Shown piece after piece: positions 49,125-57,239 of a stretch of DNA of 64,000 nucleotides. The translations under genes were made by a program, and so were the position numbers. Source of the stretch: Thermus caliditerrae (GTDB lineage Bacteria > Deinococcota > Deinococci > Deinococcales > Thermaceae); contig NZ_JAKEDT010000002.1 of the NCBI RefSeq assembly GCF_021462525.1, positions 47,966 through 111,965 on the forward strand. The letters are read 5' to 3'. Each line of letters starts with the position of its first letter. Position 1 is the stretch's first letter. The notes under the pieces are model-generated. The model did no database searches. It saw nothing but the letters and a program-made list of their open reading frames with translations, and was not told the origin of the DNA.

Positions 49125-50833
49125 GCCTCCACGACCTGGAACACGTGGACCCTCCCTTTCCCGACCTGGGGGAGGAGGTGGTCCTCTCCTTGGAAACCCC
49201 GGCAAAGGAGGGGCTTCTCCTTTTTGAGAAGGACGGGGAGATCCACCAAAAACCCATGGAAAGGACGGAAGGGGGCCTAAGGGTGCGCGTCTTCCTGCCC
49301 ACGAGCCCCTTCCGCTACGTCTTCCGCCTCCCGGAAGGCTTCCTGGGAAGCCACGGCCTGGAAAAGGCCCTCCCCCGCTACGACCATTTCTTCCACCTCC
49401 TGGCGGGACCCCAGCCCCCGGAGTGGGCCCAGGGGGCGGTCTACTACCAGATCTTCCCCGACCGCTTCCGCATGGGGCGCCCCGAACTCGCCCCCCAGGA
49501 CGGGGCTTGGCGCTACCAGGGGAGGCCCATCCGGAGGAAGGCCTGGCACGAGCCCCCAGGGCCCGAAGGCCCCTGGGAGTTTTACGGGGGGGACCTGTGG
49601 GGCATCCTCGAGGCCCTTCCCCACCTGGAGGGCCTAGGGGTGGAGGTGCTCTACCTCACCCCCATCTTCCAAAGCCCCTCCAGCCACCGCTACGACACGG
49701 AAGACTACCTGCGGGTGGACCCCCACCTGGGAGGAGAAGAGGCCCTGGAAGCCCTCTTCCAGGCTTTGGAAAAAAGGGGCATGCACCTGGTGCTGGATGG
49801 CGTCTTCAACCATGTGGGGGCCACCCACCCTTGGTTTCAAAGGGCCCTAAAGGACCTGGAGAGCCCGGAACGGAGCATGTTCACCTTTTACCCCGATGGC
49901 TCCTACGCCGCCTTCTGGGGGGTGAAGTCCATGCCCAAGCTGGACTACGCCTCCCCCCTCACCCAGGAGCGCTTCGTCTTTGGCAGGAAGGCCCCCATCC
50001 GCCACTGGATGCGCCTAGCCCACGGCTGGCGGCTGGACGTGGCCCACTCCATCGGGGAAGGGGGGACGAACCGCAAAAACGCCCGCTGGCTCCGCGCCCT
50101 GGCCCGGGCAGCCAAGGAGGAAAGGCCTGAGGCCTTGGTCATCGGGGAACTCTCCTACGACGCCACCCCCACCCTGCGCGCCCACACCCTGGACGGGGCC
50201 ATGCACTACGCGGGCTTCGCCCACCCGGTGATGGCCTGGCTCTCCGGGCGGGACGTGTACGGGCGGGAAGCGACCTTGAGCGCAGAGGAAGCCTGGGAGG
50301 TGCTCTGGGACCACTACCGGGCCCTGCCCCTGCAGGTGCGCCACGCCATGTACACCTTTGTCTCCTCCCACGACATCCCCCGGGCCCTGTGGCGGCTTCG
50401 GGGCAACCAGGAGCTTTTCCAGTTGGCCTACGCCCTCCTCTTCGCCTTCCCCGGGAGCCCCGCCATCTACTACGGGGACGAGGTGGGCCTCTCCCAACCC
50501 AACCCCTACACCCTGTGGCAGGGAGACCCCTACTGCCGGGCTCCCTTCCCTTGGAACGAGGCCCTTTGGAACCGGGAGGCACTGGGGTTCTTGAGGCGCC
50601 TGGTGCGCCTCAAGAAGACCCACCCCGCCCTGCGCCGGGGAAGCCTTCTGCCCCTGAAGGCCCCGGAGGGGGTGCTGGCCTTTCGGAGGCGGTACCGGGG
50701 GGCGGAGGTCTGGGCCTTCTTCGCCAAGGAGGGGGCGCGCCTAAGGCTCCCCAGGGGGGTGGACCTCCTGCGGGAGGAGGAGGTGGCGGGGGAGGTGGAG
50801 GCCCAATACCTCCTCTTCCAACCCTTAAACTGA
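49121..50833 (+). CDS. GH13 alpha-glucosidic hydrolase (cyclomaltodextrinase/neopullulanase type)
   Basis: A 570-residue family 13 enzyme without a signal peptide, so cytoplasmic. Four conserved regions are seen: DGVFNHVG, GWRLDVAHS with nucleophile Asp306, VIGELSYD with acid/base Glu343, and SSHDI with His417-Asp418. AVYYQIFPDRF and SPSSHRYDTEDY are typical of the cyclomaltodextrinase/neopullulanase group. The N-terminal domain is short (about 110 residues). Coupled by ATGA to malG, it probably hydrolyses the imported maltodextrins. Confidence 0.93.
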   Translation: MSLHDLEHVDPPFPDLGEEVVLSLETPAKEGLLLFEKDGEIHQKPMERTEGGLRVRVFLPTSPFRYVFRLPEGFLGSHGLEKALPRYDHFFHLLAGPQPPEWAQGAVYYQIFPDRFRMGRPELAPQDGAWRYQGRPIRRKAWHEPPGPEGPWEFYGGDLWGILEALPHLEGLGVEVLYLTPIFQSPSSHRYDTEDYLRVDPHLGGEEALEALFQALEKRGMHLVLDGVFNHVGATHPWFQRALKDLESPERSMFTFYPDGSYAAFWGVKSMPKLDYASPLTQERFVFGRKAPIRHWMRLAHGWRLDVAHSIGEGGTNRKNARWLRALARAAKEERPEALVIGELSYDATPTLRAHTLDGAMHYAGFAHPVMAWLSGRDVYGREATLSAEEAWEVLWDHYRALPLQVRHAMYTFVSSHDIPRALWRLRGNQELFQLAYALLFAFPGSPAIYYGDEVGLSQPNPYTLWQGDPYCRAPFPWNEALWNREALGFLRRLVRLKKTHPALRRGSLLPLKAPEGVLAFRRRYRGAEVWAFFAKEGARLRLPRGVDLLREEEVAGEVEAQYLLFQPLN

Positions 50834-50838
50834 AGGGG

Positions 50839-51171
50839 GTGCGCTTGAAGCGGTTTTCCGGCAGGGTGAGGCGGGTGGTGCGGAAGGAGGCTTCCCGCGG
50901 GGATCTCCTGGCGCAAGCCGAAGCGCTCAAGGGAGAAGGCGGCAGGGCTATAGGCTTCCGCAGGCGGCTCTTGGGGCTCCTTCGGGAAGCCCAACGCCGC
51001 TGGGGTTCTTTCTCCCCGGAAGAAAGGCAACGCTTTCTCGCCCTGCTTACCGGGCTTCTGGCCCTCTTACCCCTGGGGCGGCTGGGGCGGGTGGGATGGC
51101 TCCTGAAGCGGGCCGCCGGACCCGAGGGCCAGGCCCTTTTGGGCCTTCTCCTGCGGCTTCTAAGACGCTAA
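50839..51171 (+). CDS. hypothetical basic protein
   Basis: A 110-residue Arg/Lys/Leu-rich protein starting at GTG 50839, 5 bp after the GH13 gene. Residues 55-75 (SPEERQRFLALLTGLLALLPL) are hydrophobic, possibly a membrane-associated helix, flanked by basic clusters. I recognise no family. Coding status is supported by the absence of other frames that make sense and by close packing, not by homology. Confidence 0.5.
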   Translation: MRLKRFSGRVRRVVRKEASRGDLLAQAEALKGEGGRAIGFRRRLLGLLREAQRRWGSFSPEERQRFLALLTGLLALLPLGRLGRVGWLLKRAAGPEGQALLGLLLRLLRR

Positions 51172-51198
51172 CCCCTTTCCGGGGTATACTCTTCCTTT

Positions 51199-53433
51199 GT
51201 GCGGGATGTCCTCGAGGTCCTGGAGTTCCCCAAGGTCCGCGCCCTCTTGGCGGAAAGGGCCAAGACCCCCTTAGGGCAAAGGCTGGCCTTGGCCCTTGCC
51301 CCCCTCCCCCAGGAGGAGGCGGAAAGGCGCCACGGGCTCACCCAGGAGGCCCTGGCCTACCCCTACGCCCTCCCCGAGGCGGGAGCGTTGCAGGAGGCCT
51401 ACCGGCGGGCCCTAGAAGGGGGAAGGCTTTCGGGCCCTGAGCTCCTGCGGGCGGCCCAGGCCCTCGAGGAGGCCATGGCCCTCAAAGCGGAGCTCCTCCC
51501 CTTGCAAAACGCCCTGAGCCAGGTGGCGGAGGGCATAGGGGACCACAGCGCCTTCCTCGCCCGGGTCAAAAAGGCCCTGGACGAGGAGGGAGCGGTGCGG
51601 GACGAGGCTAGCCCCCGCCTGGCCCAGATCCGCCGCGAACTCCTGCCCCTCCGCCAGGAGATCCTGGACCGCCTCCACGCCCTCATGGACCGCCAGCGGG
51701 AGGCCATCCAGGACCGCTTCGTCACCCTAAGGCGGGAGCGCTACTGTATCCCCGTGCGAGCGGGCATGGCCCACAAGGTGCCGGGCCTCCTCCTGGACGA
51801 GTCCGAGTCCGGGGCCACCCTCTTCATCGAGCCCCCTTCTGTGGTGAAGCTCAACAACCGCCTCCAGGCCCTGCGCCTGCAGGAGGAGGAGGAGGTGAAC
51901 CGCATCCTGCGGGAGCTCTCGGAGAGGCTGGCCCAGGACCCCGGGGTACCGGGCACCCTGAAGGCCCTGGGCCTTCTGGACCTGGTGCAGGCCCAGGCGG
52001 CCCTGGCCCGGGACCTGGGCCTCACCCGTCCCCGCTTCGGGGAGCGCTACGAGCTTTGGGAGGCCTTCCACCCCCTCATCCCAAACCCCGTCAAAAACTC
52101 CTTCGCCCTGGACGATGCCCACCGCCTCCTCCTCATCTCCGGCCCCAACATGGGGGGCAAAACCGCCCTCTTGAAGACCCTGGGCCTGGCGGTCCTCATG
52201 GCCCAGTCCGGCCTCTTCGTGGGGGCCAAGCGGGCCCTTTTGGCCTGGCCCGACCGGGTCTTTGCCGACATCGGGGACGAGCAGTCCCTCCAGGAAAGCC
52301 TCTCCACCTTCGCCGGGCACCTCCGCCGCCTCAAGGAGATGCTGGAGGGGGCCACGCCCCAAAGCCTGGTCCTCATCGACGAGCTGGGCAGCGGCACCGA
52401 CCCCGAGGAGGGAGCGGCGCTTTCCCAGGCCATCCTGGAAGCCCTCTTGGAGCGGGGGGTGAAGGGCATGGTCACCACCCACCTCTCCCCCCTGAAGGCC
52501 TTCGCCCAGGGGAAGGAGGGCATCCAGAACGCCTCCATGCGCTTTGACCTGGAAGGGCTTCGCCCCACCTACGAGCTGGTCCTGGGGGTGCCGGGGCGGA
52601 GCTACGCCCTGGCCATCGCCCGGAGGCTCGCCCTGCCCGAAGGGGTGCTGAAGCGGGCCGAGGCCCTTCTGCCCGAGGGGGGTAGGCTGGAGACCCTCCT
52701 GGAAAAGCTGGAGGCGGAAAGGCTCGCCCTCGAAGAGGAACAGCGCAGACTCCGGGAAGAGCTCGCCCGGGCGGAGGAGCTGAGGCGGCGCCTCGAGGCC
52801 CGCGAGGCCCGCTACGAGGAGGAGCGGGCGGAAAGGATGCGGGCCCTGGAAGAGGAGGTGCGCAGGCAGCTTCTCCAGGTGGAGGCCGAGCTCAAGGCCC
52901 TGAAGGAAAAAGCTCGGGTGGGAGCCAAGAAAGACGCCCTTAGGGAGCTTATGGCCCTAAGGGAGCGCTACGCCAAAAAGGCTCCCCCACCCCCGCCCCC
53001 CGCGGAGCTGGCCGAGGGCCAGCTGGTGGAGGTGGTCTCCCTGGGCCGCCAGGGGCGGCTCTTGGAGCTTCGGGGTGAGGAGGCCCTGGTCCAGGTGGGC
53101 CCGGTGCGGATGACCCTGAAGGCCAAGGAGCTCAAGCCCCTCAAGGCCCCCGAAGCCCCCAAAGCCCTTTCCACCAGGCCCAGGCGGGAGGTGAAGGAGG
53201 TGGACCTCAGGGGGCTCACCGTGGAAGAGGCCCTCCTCGAGGTGGACAGCGCCCTGGAAGAGGCCAAGGCCTTGGGGCTTCCCACCCTGCGCCTCCTCCA
53301 CGGCAAGGGCACGGGGGCCCTCAGGCAGGCCATCCGCGAGGCCCTAAGGCGGGACAAACGGGTGGAAACCTTCGCTGACGCCCCTCCCCACGAGGGCGGG
53401 CACGGGGTCACGGTGGTGGTGCTGAAGAGCTAA
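51199..53433 (+). CDS. mutS2: endonuclease MutS2
   Basis: A 744-residue MutS2. Core and lever helices precede an ABC-type ATPase with Walker A GPNMGGKT (residues 315-322), the SLSTFAGHL block, and Walker B LVLIDELGSGTDPEEG. A coiled coil (about 500-585), a KOW-like segment and a C-terminal Smr nuclease domain (VDLRGLTVEEALLEV, LHGKGTGALR) follow. In Thermus MutS2 is known to suppress recombination by cutting branched DNA, and relatives rescue collided ribosomes. GTG 51199 lies 8 nt after TATACT: leaderless. Its TAA stop lies in the terminal repeat of the 106-bp element. Confidence 0.96.
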   Translation: MRDVLEVLEFPKVRALLAERAKTPLGQRLALALAPLPQEEAERRHGLTQEALAYPYALPEAGALQEAYRRALEGGRLSGPELLRAAQALEEAMALKAELLPLQNALSQVAEGIGDHSAFLARVKKALDEEGAVRDEASPRLAQIRRELLPLRQEILDRLHALMDRQREAIQDRFVTLRRERYCIPVRAGMAHKVPGLLLDESESGATLFIEPPSVVKLNNRLQALRLQEEEEVNRILRELSERLAQDPGVPGTLKALGLLDLVQAQAALARDLGLTRPRFGERYELWEAFHPLIPNPVKNSFALDDAHRLLLISGPNMGGKTALLKTLGLAVLMAQSGLFVGAKRALLAWPDRVFADIGDEQSLQESLSTFAGHLRRLKEMLEGATPQSLVLIDELGSGTDPEEGAALSQAILEALLERGVKGMVTTHLSPLKAFAQGKEGIQNASMRFDLEGLRPTYELVLGVPGRSYALAIARRLALPEGVLKRAEALLPEGGRLETLLEKLEAERLALEEEQRRLREELARAEELRRRLEAREARYEEERAERMRALEEEVRRQLLQVEAELKALKEKARVGAKKDALRELMALRERYAKKAPPPPPPAELAEGQLVEVVSLGRQGRLLELRGEEALVQVGPVRMTLKAKELKPLKAPEAPKALSTRPRREVKEVDLRGLTVEEALLEVDSALEEAKALGLPTLRLLHGKGTGALRQAIREALRRDKRVETFADAPPHEGGHGVTVVVLKS

Positions 53434-53535
53434 GCACCCACGGACAAAGGCCGCTCCATCGGCCAAAGCCAAAGCGGCTTGCCCATGACCTCTTTGGGGC
53501 CCCCGTCGTGGTGCAAGCCACGACGGGGCACTTAG
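53430..53535 (+). repeat. 106-bp TIR element, copy 2
   Basis: Full-length copy from CTAAGCACC to GGCACTTAG, with both ends changed in the same way (T to C on one strand, A to G in its partner G.CACTTAG), so the terminal symmetry is kept. The hairpin CCCCGTCGTGG / CCACGACGGGG is retained. Its left TAA is the stop of mutS2 and its right TTA is the complement of the stop of the convergent thioesterase gene. Confidence 0.85.
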
Positions 53536-53933
53536 AAGGAGCGGCCTTCCAGGGCCTCTATGCGCCCTCGGATGACCGGGGGCAAAGGCGCAGGCCTGCC
53601 TCCTTCCAGCCAAACCTGAACCGTCTTGCCCCGGGCGGCCTCCTCCCCCCTGGCCAGGAGGAGGTACTCCATGTCAAAGCTGCTCCGCCCGATGCGCACC
53701 ACCCGCACCCCCACCTCCACGGGATCCTCGAGGAGAATGGGCTTCAGGAAATCCACCTCCGCCCGGGCCAGGATGAAATGCCCCTTCTCCACCCAGTCCC
53801 TTTCCAATCTCTGGAAGTAGGCGGCGCGGGCCACCTCAAAGTAGGTGAGGTAGACCGCGTTGTTCACATGCCCCAGGGCATCCAGGTCGCGGAAGCGTAC
53901 CTGTATGGGTACGGATACGGGAAAACCCTCCAC
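53532..53933 (-). CDS. hotdog-fold acyl-CoA thioesterase (YbgC/FadM type)
   Basis: A 133-residue hotdog-fold protein. VRFRDLDALGHVNNAVYLTYFEVARAAYFQRL contains the catalytic Asp and HVNN loop of the 4-hydroxybenzoyl-CoA thioesterase/YbgC group. The start GTG at 53933 lies 8 nt after TATACT on the minus strand, so the longer upstream frame, which runs into pepF, is rejected. The substrate is probably an acyl-CoA, not determinable here. Its stop codon lies in the repeat element. Confidence 0.88.
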   Translation of the reverse strand: MEGFPVSVPIQVRFRDLDALGHVNNAVYLTYFEVARAAYFQRLERDWVEKGHFILARAEVDFLKPILLEDPVEVGVRVVRIGRSSFDMEYLLLARGEEAARGKTVQVWLEGGRPAPLPPVIRGRIEALEGRSF

Positions 53934-53982
53934 GAAGCCAGAGTATACCAGGGCTGACCCGCGGGTCAGGTATAGTGGGGCC
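53934..53982. promoter_or_regulatory. divergent leaderless promoters with central 16-bp palindrome
   Basis: On the plus strand TATAGT (53971-53976) precedes the pepF ATG by 6 nt; on the minus strand TATACT (complement of 53942-53947) precedes the thioesterase GTG by 8 nt. Between them lies the perfect palindrome CTGACCCGCGGGTCAG (53954-53969). A dimeric regulator bound there would cover the spacer of both promoters. Confidence 0.6.
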
Positions 53983-55671
53983 ATGGAAACCACGTGGGAC
54001 CTAACCCCCCTTTTCCCCGGCCTGGAAAGCCCCGAGTTCCAGGCAGCCTGGGAAGGCGTGAGGAAACGGATTGGCCAACTCAAGGAGCAGGTGGACCAAC
54101 AAGCCCCTCTAAAGGAGGTCCTGGCCTCCCTGGACAACCTTTTGGAGGAATCCACTCCCCTTTGGGCCTACCTCTACGCCCGCTTCACCGCCGACACCGC
54201 CGACGAGGCCGCTTTGGCCAAGCTCTCCGAGCTGGAGGTGCTCTTTTTGGACTTCCAGCGCCTCAGGCCCCGCCTCACCCGCTACCTGGCCCTGCAGGAC
54301 CCGGAGGAGGCAGGGCCTTACCGCATCCTGGTGGAGGAGGCCCGGGAGGAAGCCCTGCACATGATGCCCGAGGGGGAAGAAGTCCTGGCGGCGGAGCTAT
54401 CCCTTTCCGGACGCCAGGCCTGGTCCAAGCTCCACGAGAACCTCACCAGCCAGATCACCGCGGTGGTGGACGGGGAGGAGTTGCCCATCACCCAGGTGCG
54501 GAACCTCTACTTCCGCCCCGAGGAGGAGGTGCGCAAGAAGGCCTACGAGGCAGAGCTTTTGGCCTGGGAGCGCCACGAGGTGCCCCTGGCCTACGCCCTG
54601 AACGGGGTGAAGGGGGAAGCGGGCATCTTGAACCGCAGGCGGGGCTACCGGGACGACCTCGAGCCCAGCCTGCACCGAAACCGCATCACCCGGAAAGCCC
54701 TCATGGCTCTCTTGGAAGCGGTGCGGGAAAACCTTCCCCTCTTCCACCGCTACTTCCTCCTGAAGGCCAAGGCCCTGGGCAAGGAGAGGCTGGACTGGTG
54801 GGACCTCTTCGCCCCCATCGGCCAGGGCCGGAAGTGGACCCTGGAGGAGGCCCGGCGCTTCATCGTGGAAAAGCTCGCCGCCTTCAGCGAAAACGCCGCC
54901 CACGTGGCGGAGGCAGCCTTCCAGGAGCGCTGGATGGATCTCCTGCCCCGCAAGGGCAAGATCGGCGGGGCTTACTGCATGGGAAGGGGCGGGGGCAAAA
55001 GCCTCATCCTGGCCAACTACGAGGAAAGCTTTGAGTCGGTTTCCACCCTGGCCCACGAGCTGGGCCACGCCTACCACAACTTCGCCCTGGCCCGGGTGCC
55101 CGCCAGCCTCCGGGAGGTGCCCATGACCCTGGCAGAGACCGCCAGCATCATGAACGAGACCCTGGTGGTGGAGGCAGCCCTTAAGGAAGCCTCCCCGGAA
55201 GAGGGAGTTCTGATCCTGGACGCCTACCTCCAGGGGGCGGCCCAGGTGGTGGTGGACATCTACAGCCGTTACCTCTTTGAGTCTTGGGTCTTTGAAAGGA
55301 GGAAGGCCCGGGAGCTTTCTCCTAGGGAGTTCAAGGAACTCATGCTGAAGGCCCAGAAGGAGGCCTACGGGGAGGTCCTTGCCACCCATCACCCCTACAT
55401 GTGGGCGGTGAAGGGGCATTACTACGGCGCTGACTTCTACAACTACCCCTACACCTTCGGCCTCCTCTTCGGCCTAGCGGTCTACCAGGAGGCCAAGGAA
55501 GACCCTGCCTTCGCCCAACGCTACGAGGAGCTCCTGGCGGCTAGCGGCATGCACCCCGCCAAGGAGCTCGCCGCCCGCTTCGGCTTTGACCTGGAGAGCG
55601 TGGACTTCTGGCGCAAAGGGATGAGGGTGCTGGCGGAGAAGGTGGAGGAGCTGGAGAGGCGCCTGGCCTAA
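53983..55671 (+). CDS. pepF: oligoendopeptidase F (M3 family)
   Basis: A 562-residue M3B zinc peptidase. The zinc motif HELGHAYH has His358, Glu359 and His362, and the third ligand is expected in ETASIMNETLV. The N-terminal region is helical with the PepF family DLTPLFPG start. It degrades short peptides in the cytoplasm, fitting the peptide importer in this window. ATG 53983 directly follows a -10 box (leaderless). The TAA stop lies within a relic of the repeat element. Confidence 0.94.
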   Translation: METTWDLTPLFPGLESPEFQAAWEGVRKRIGQLKEQVDQQAPLKEVLASLDNLLEESTPLWAYLYARFTADTADEAALAKLSELEVLFLDFQRLRPRLTRYLALQDPEEAGPYRILVEEAREEALHMMPEGEEVLAAELSLSGRQAWSKLHENLTSQITAVVDGEELPITQVRNLYFRPEEEVRKKAYEAELLAWERHEVPLAYALNGVKGEAGILNRRRGYRDDLEPSLHRNRITRKALMALLEAVRENLPLFHRYFLLKAKALGKERLDWWDLFAPIGQGRKWTLEEARRFIVEKLAAFSENAAHVAEAAFQERWMDLLPRKGKIGGAYCMGRGGGKSLILANYEESFESVSTLAHELGHAYHNFALARVPASLREVPMTLAETASIMNETLVVEAALKEASPEEGVLILDAYLQGAAQVVVDIYSRYLFESWVFERRKARELSPREFKELMLKAQKEAYGEVLATHHPYMWAVKGHYYGADFYNYPYTFGLLFGLAVYQEAKEDPAFAQRYEELLAASGMHPAKELAARFGFDLESVDFWRKGMRVLAEKVEELERRLA

Positions 55672-55696
55672 ATACCCCGCCGTGGCCACAACGGGG
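55668..55696 (-). repeat. truncated relic of the 106-bp element
   Basis: CTAAATACCCCGCCGTGGC matches the hairpin end of the element (CTAAGTACCCCGTCGTGGC) in 17 of 19 positions and continues into a weakened hairpin closing at ACGGGG; the remaining 75 or so bases are absent. The TAA is the pepF stop codon. Confidence 0.55.
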
Positions 55697-55740
55697 TGCT
55701 CTTGACGCTTTCCTGACCTGGGGAAGCTACCTTGGGAGTC

Positions 55741-56196
55741 ATGCGCCTCCTCGTCCTCTGCACCCACAACTCGGCCCGCAGCCAGATGGCCGAGGCCTGG
55801 CTTAAACACTTCGCCCAGGAGCTGGGGGTGGACCTCGAGGTCCACTCCGCGGGCACGGAAAAGACCTACGTGAAAGAGGAGGCCCAGCGGGCGATGGCCG
55901 AAGTGGGTCTCCCCCTGGAAGGGCACCGCTCCAAAACCCTCCTGGAGGTCCCCGACCCCTGGAACTTCCACCTGGTGCTCACCGTCTGCGACCAAGCCAA
56001 GGAGGCCTGCCCCGCTTACCCCGCACGTACCCTAAAACGCCACGTCTCCTTCCCCGACCCCACGGGGAAACCCCTGGAGGAATGGCGCCGGGTGCGGGAC
56101 GCCCTGGGGCGGATGAGCCTCTTCCTGGTGCGAAACCTAAAGGAAGGCCAGGTACCCTCCGACGAGGCCCTGGCCCAGGCCGCTTGGGGCGCCTGA
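55741..56196 (+). CDS. arsC: thioredoxin-coupled arsenate reductase
   Basis: A 151-residue enzyme of the low-molecular-weight phosphatase fold. Cys7 in LCTHNSARSQMAEAW is the nucleophile (C-x5-R loop), and Cys83 and Cys90 in TVCDQAKEACP form the redox relay that distinguishes ArsC from tyrosine phosphatases; FPDP supplies the general acid. It reduces arsenate to arsenite; a T. thermophilus homologue is known to do so. It has no arsR or efflux gene beside it. Confidence 0.92.
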   Translation: MRLLVLCTHNSARSQMAEAWLKHFAQELGVDLEVHSAGTEKTYVKEEAQRAMAEVGLPLEGHRSKTLLEVPDPWNFHLVLTVCDQAKEACPAYPARTLKRHVSFPDPTGKPLEEWRRVRDALGRMSLFLVRNLKEGQVPSDEALAQAAWGA

Positions 56197-56372
56197 GCAC
56201 CCCCTGGGGCTCGCTCCCTTCGCCTGGCGGAGGCCCTGGGTACCCTTTCGCCGGGGCCGCCATGCGGACAAAGTCCGCGTGGGGTGGTATAAGGCGGCAC
56301 GAAGCGCCCTTGCGCCAAAGTTACCCCATAGGCAAGGGTCCGCTCGTCGTGCCCCTAATCCTCGGGGGGTAC
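56197..56372. other. intergenic region before repeat copy 3
   Basis: Contains a hairpin at 56260-56282 (CCATGCGGAC / GTCCGCGTGG, loop AAA, one wobble) and then CGGGGGGTACTTAAGTACCC at its junction with the repeat. The last part vaguely resembles a decayed element. No gene is supported. Confidence 0.45.
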
Positions 56373-56478
56373 TTAAGTACCCGCACGCAAAGGTTGCCCC
56401 CCTGGTCAAGGCCAAAGTGGCGTGCTCATGGCCTCTTTGGGGCCCCCGTCGTGGCTTACGCCACGACGGGGTACTTAG
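56373..56478 (+). repeat. 106-bp TIR element, copy 3
   Basis: Full-length copy beginning TTAAGTACC (one end base changed) and ending GGTACTTAG. It keeps the CCCCGTCGTGGC / GCCACGACGGGG hairpin with loop TTAC. The TTA at 56475-56477 is the complement of the stop codon of the convergent ubiE gene. The palindrome GGGTACTTAAGTACCC at its left edge suggests insertion next to an older element end. Confidence 0.85.
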
Positions 56479-57179
56479 GCCTTGTCCCCCACGTGGATGG
56501 CCGCTACCCCAAAGGTGAGGAGCTCGTAGCGCACAGAAAAGCCCGCTTCCTCCATGAGGGCCTTCAGGGCCTCAGGGGGAGGAAAGGCCTCCACGCTCTC
56601 GGGCAGGTAGCGGTAGGCGCCGAAATTTCCCGAGATGAGACCTCCCAAAAGAGGCAGGAACCTTTGGAAGTAAACCCGGTAGACCAGGCCGAAGGCCCCC
56701 TTGGGGGGCGGGGGGAACTCCAGGATCACCAGCCTGCCCCCCGGGGCCAGAACCCGGTGGAGCTCCCCCAGAGCCCTCCGGTAATCAGCAAAGTTGCGGA
56801 AGCCGAAAGCGATGGTGATGGCGTCAAAGGCGCCCTCGGGAAAGGGCAGGGCCAGGGCGTCGGCCTCGAGGAAGCGCACCGCAAGCCCCCTCTCCCGGGC
56901 CTTCTTGCGGGCAAGCTCCAGCATGGGGGGGGCGAAGTCCGCCCCCACCACCTCCGCCCCCGGAGCTGTTTGCTTCAGGAGAAGGGCCAGGTCCCCGGTG
57001 CCCGTGGCCAGGTCCAAAACGCGCCCGGGGCGCTTCTCCAAGGCCAGCCGCACCGCCCGGCGCCGCCACCTTAGGTCGGTCCCGAAGGAGAGGAAGCGGT
57101 TTAGGAGGTCGTACCGGGGAGCGATCTCCGAAAACATCCGCCGCACCTGCTTGGCCTTTTCCTCGGGCGAAAGCGCCAC
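56475..57179 (-). CDS. ubiE: demethylmenaquinone methyltransferase
   Basis: A 234-residue UbiE/MenG methyltransferase: MFSEIAPRYDLLNRFLSFG start, AdoMet motif VLDLATGTGDLALLL, and ITIAFGFRNFADYRRALGELHRVL. It performs the last step of menaquinone synthesis at the membrane. GTG 57179 lies 6 nt after TAGACT on the minus strand (leaderless). The stop is within the terminal repeat of element copy 3. Confidence 0.94.
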   Translation of the reverse strand: MALSPEEKAKQVRRMFSEIAPRYDLLNRFLSFGTDLRWRRRAVRLALEKRPGRVLDLATGTGDLALLLKQTAPGAEVVGADFAPPMLELARKKARERGLAVRFLEADALALPFPEGAFDAITIAFGFRNFADYRRALGELHRVLAPGGRLVILEFPPPPKGAFGLVYRVYFQRFLPLLGGLISGNFGAYRYLPESVEAFPPPEALKALMEEAGFSVRYELLTFGVAAIHVGDKA

Positions 57180-57185
57180 GGGGGC

Positions 57186-57239
57186 AGTCTAGCACCTTAG
57201 GGGGCGTTTGGCCCACGGGACTAGGGTACAATCGTGGGC
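57186..57239. promoter_or_regulatory. divergent promoters, ubiE and nucleoside permease
   Basis: TAGACT on the minus strand (complement of 57186-57191) lies 6 nt before the ubiE GTG. TACAAT on the plus strand (57227-57232) lies 7 nt before GTG 57240. Both imply leaderless transcripts; the latter decides between the two possible starts of the permease. Confidence 0.55.
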
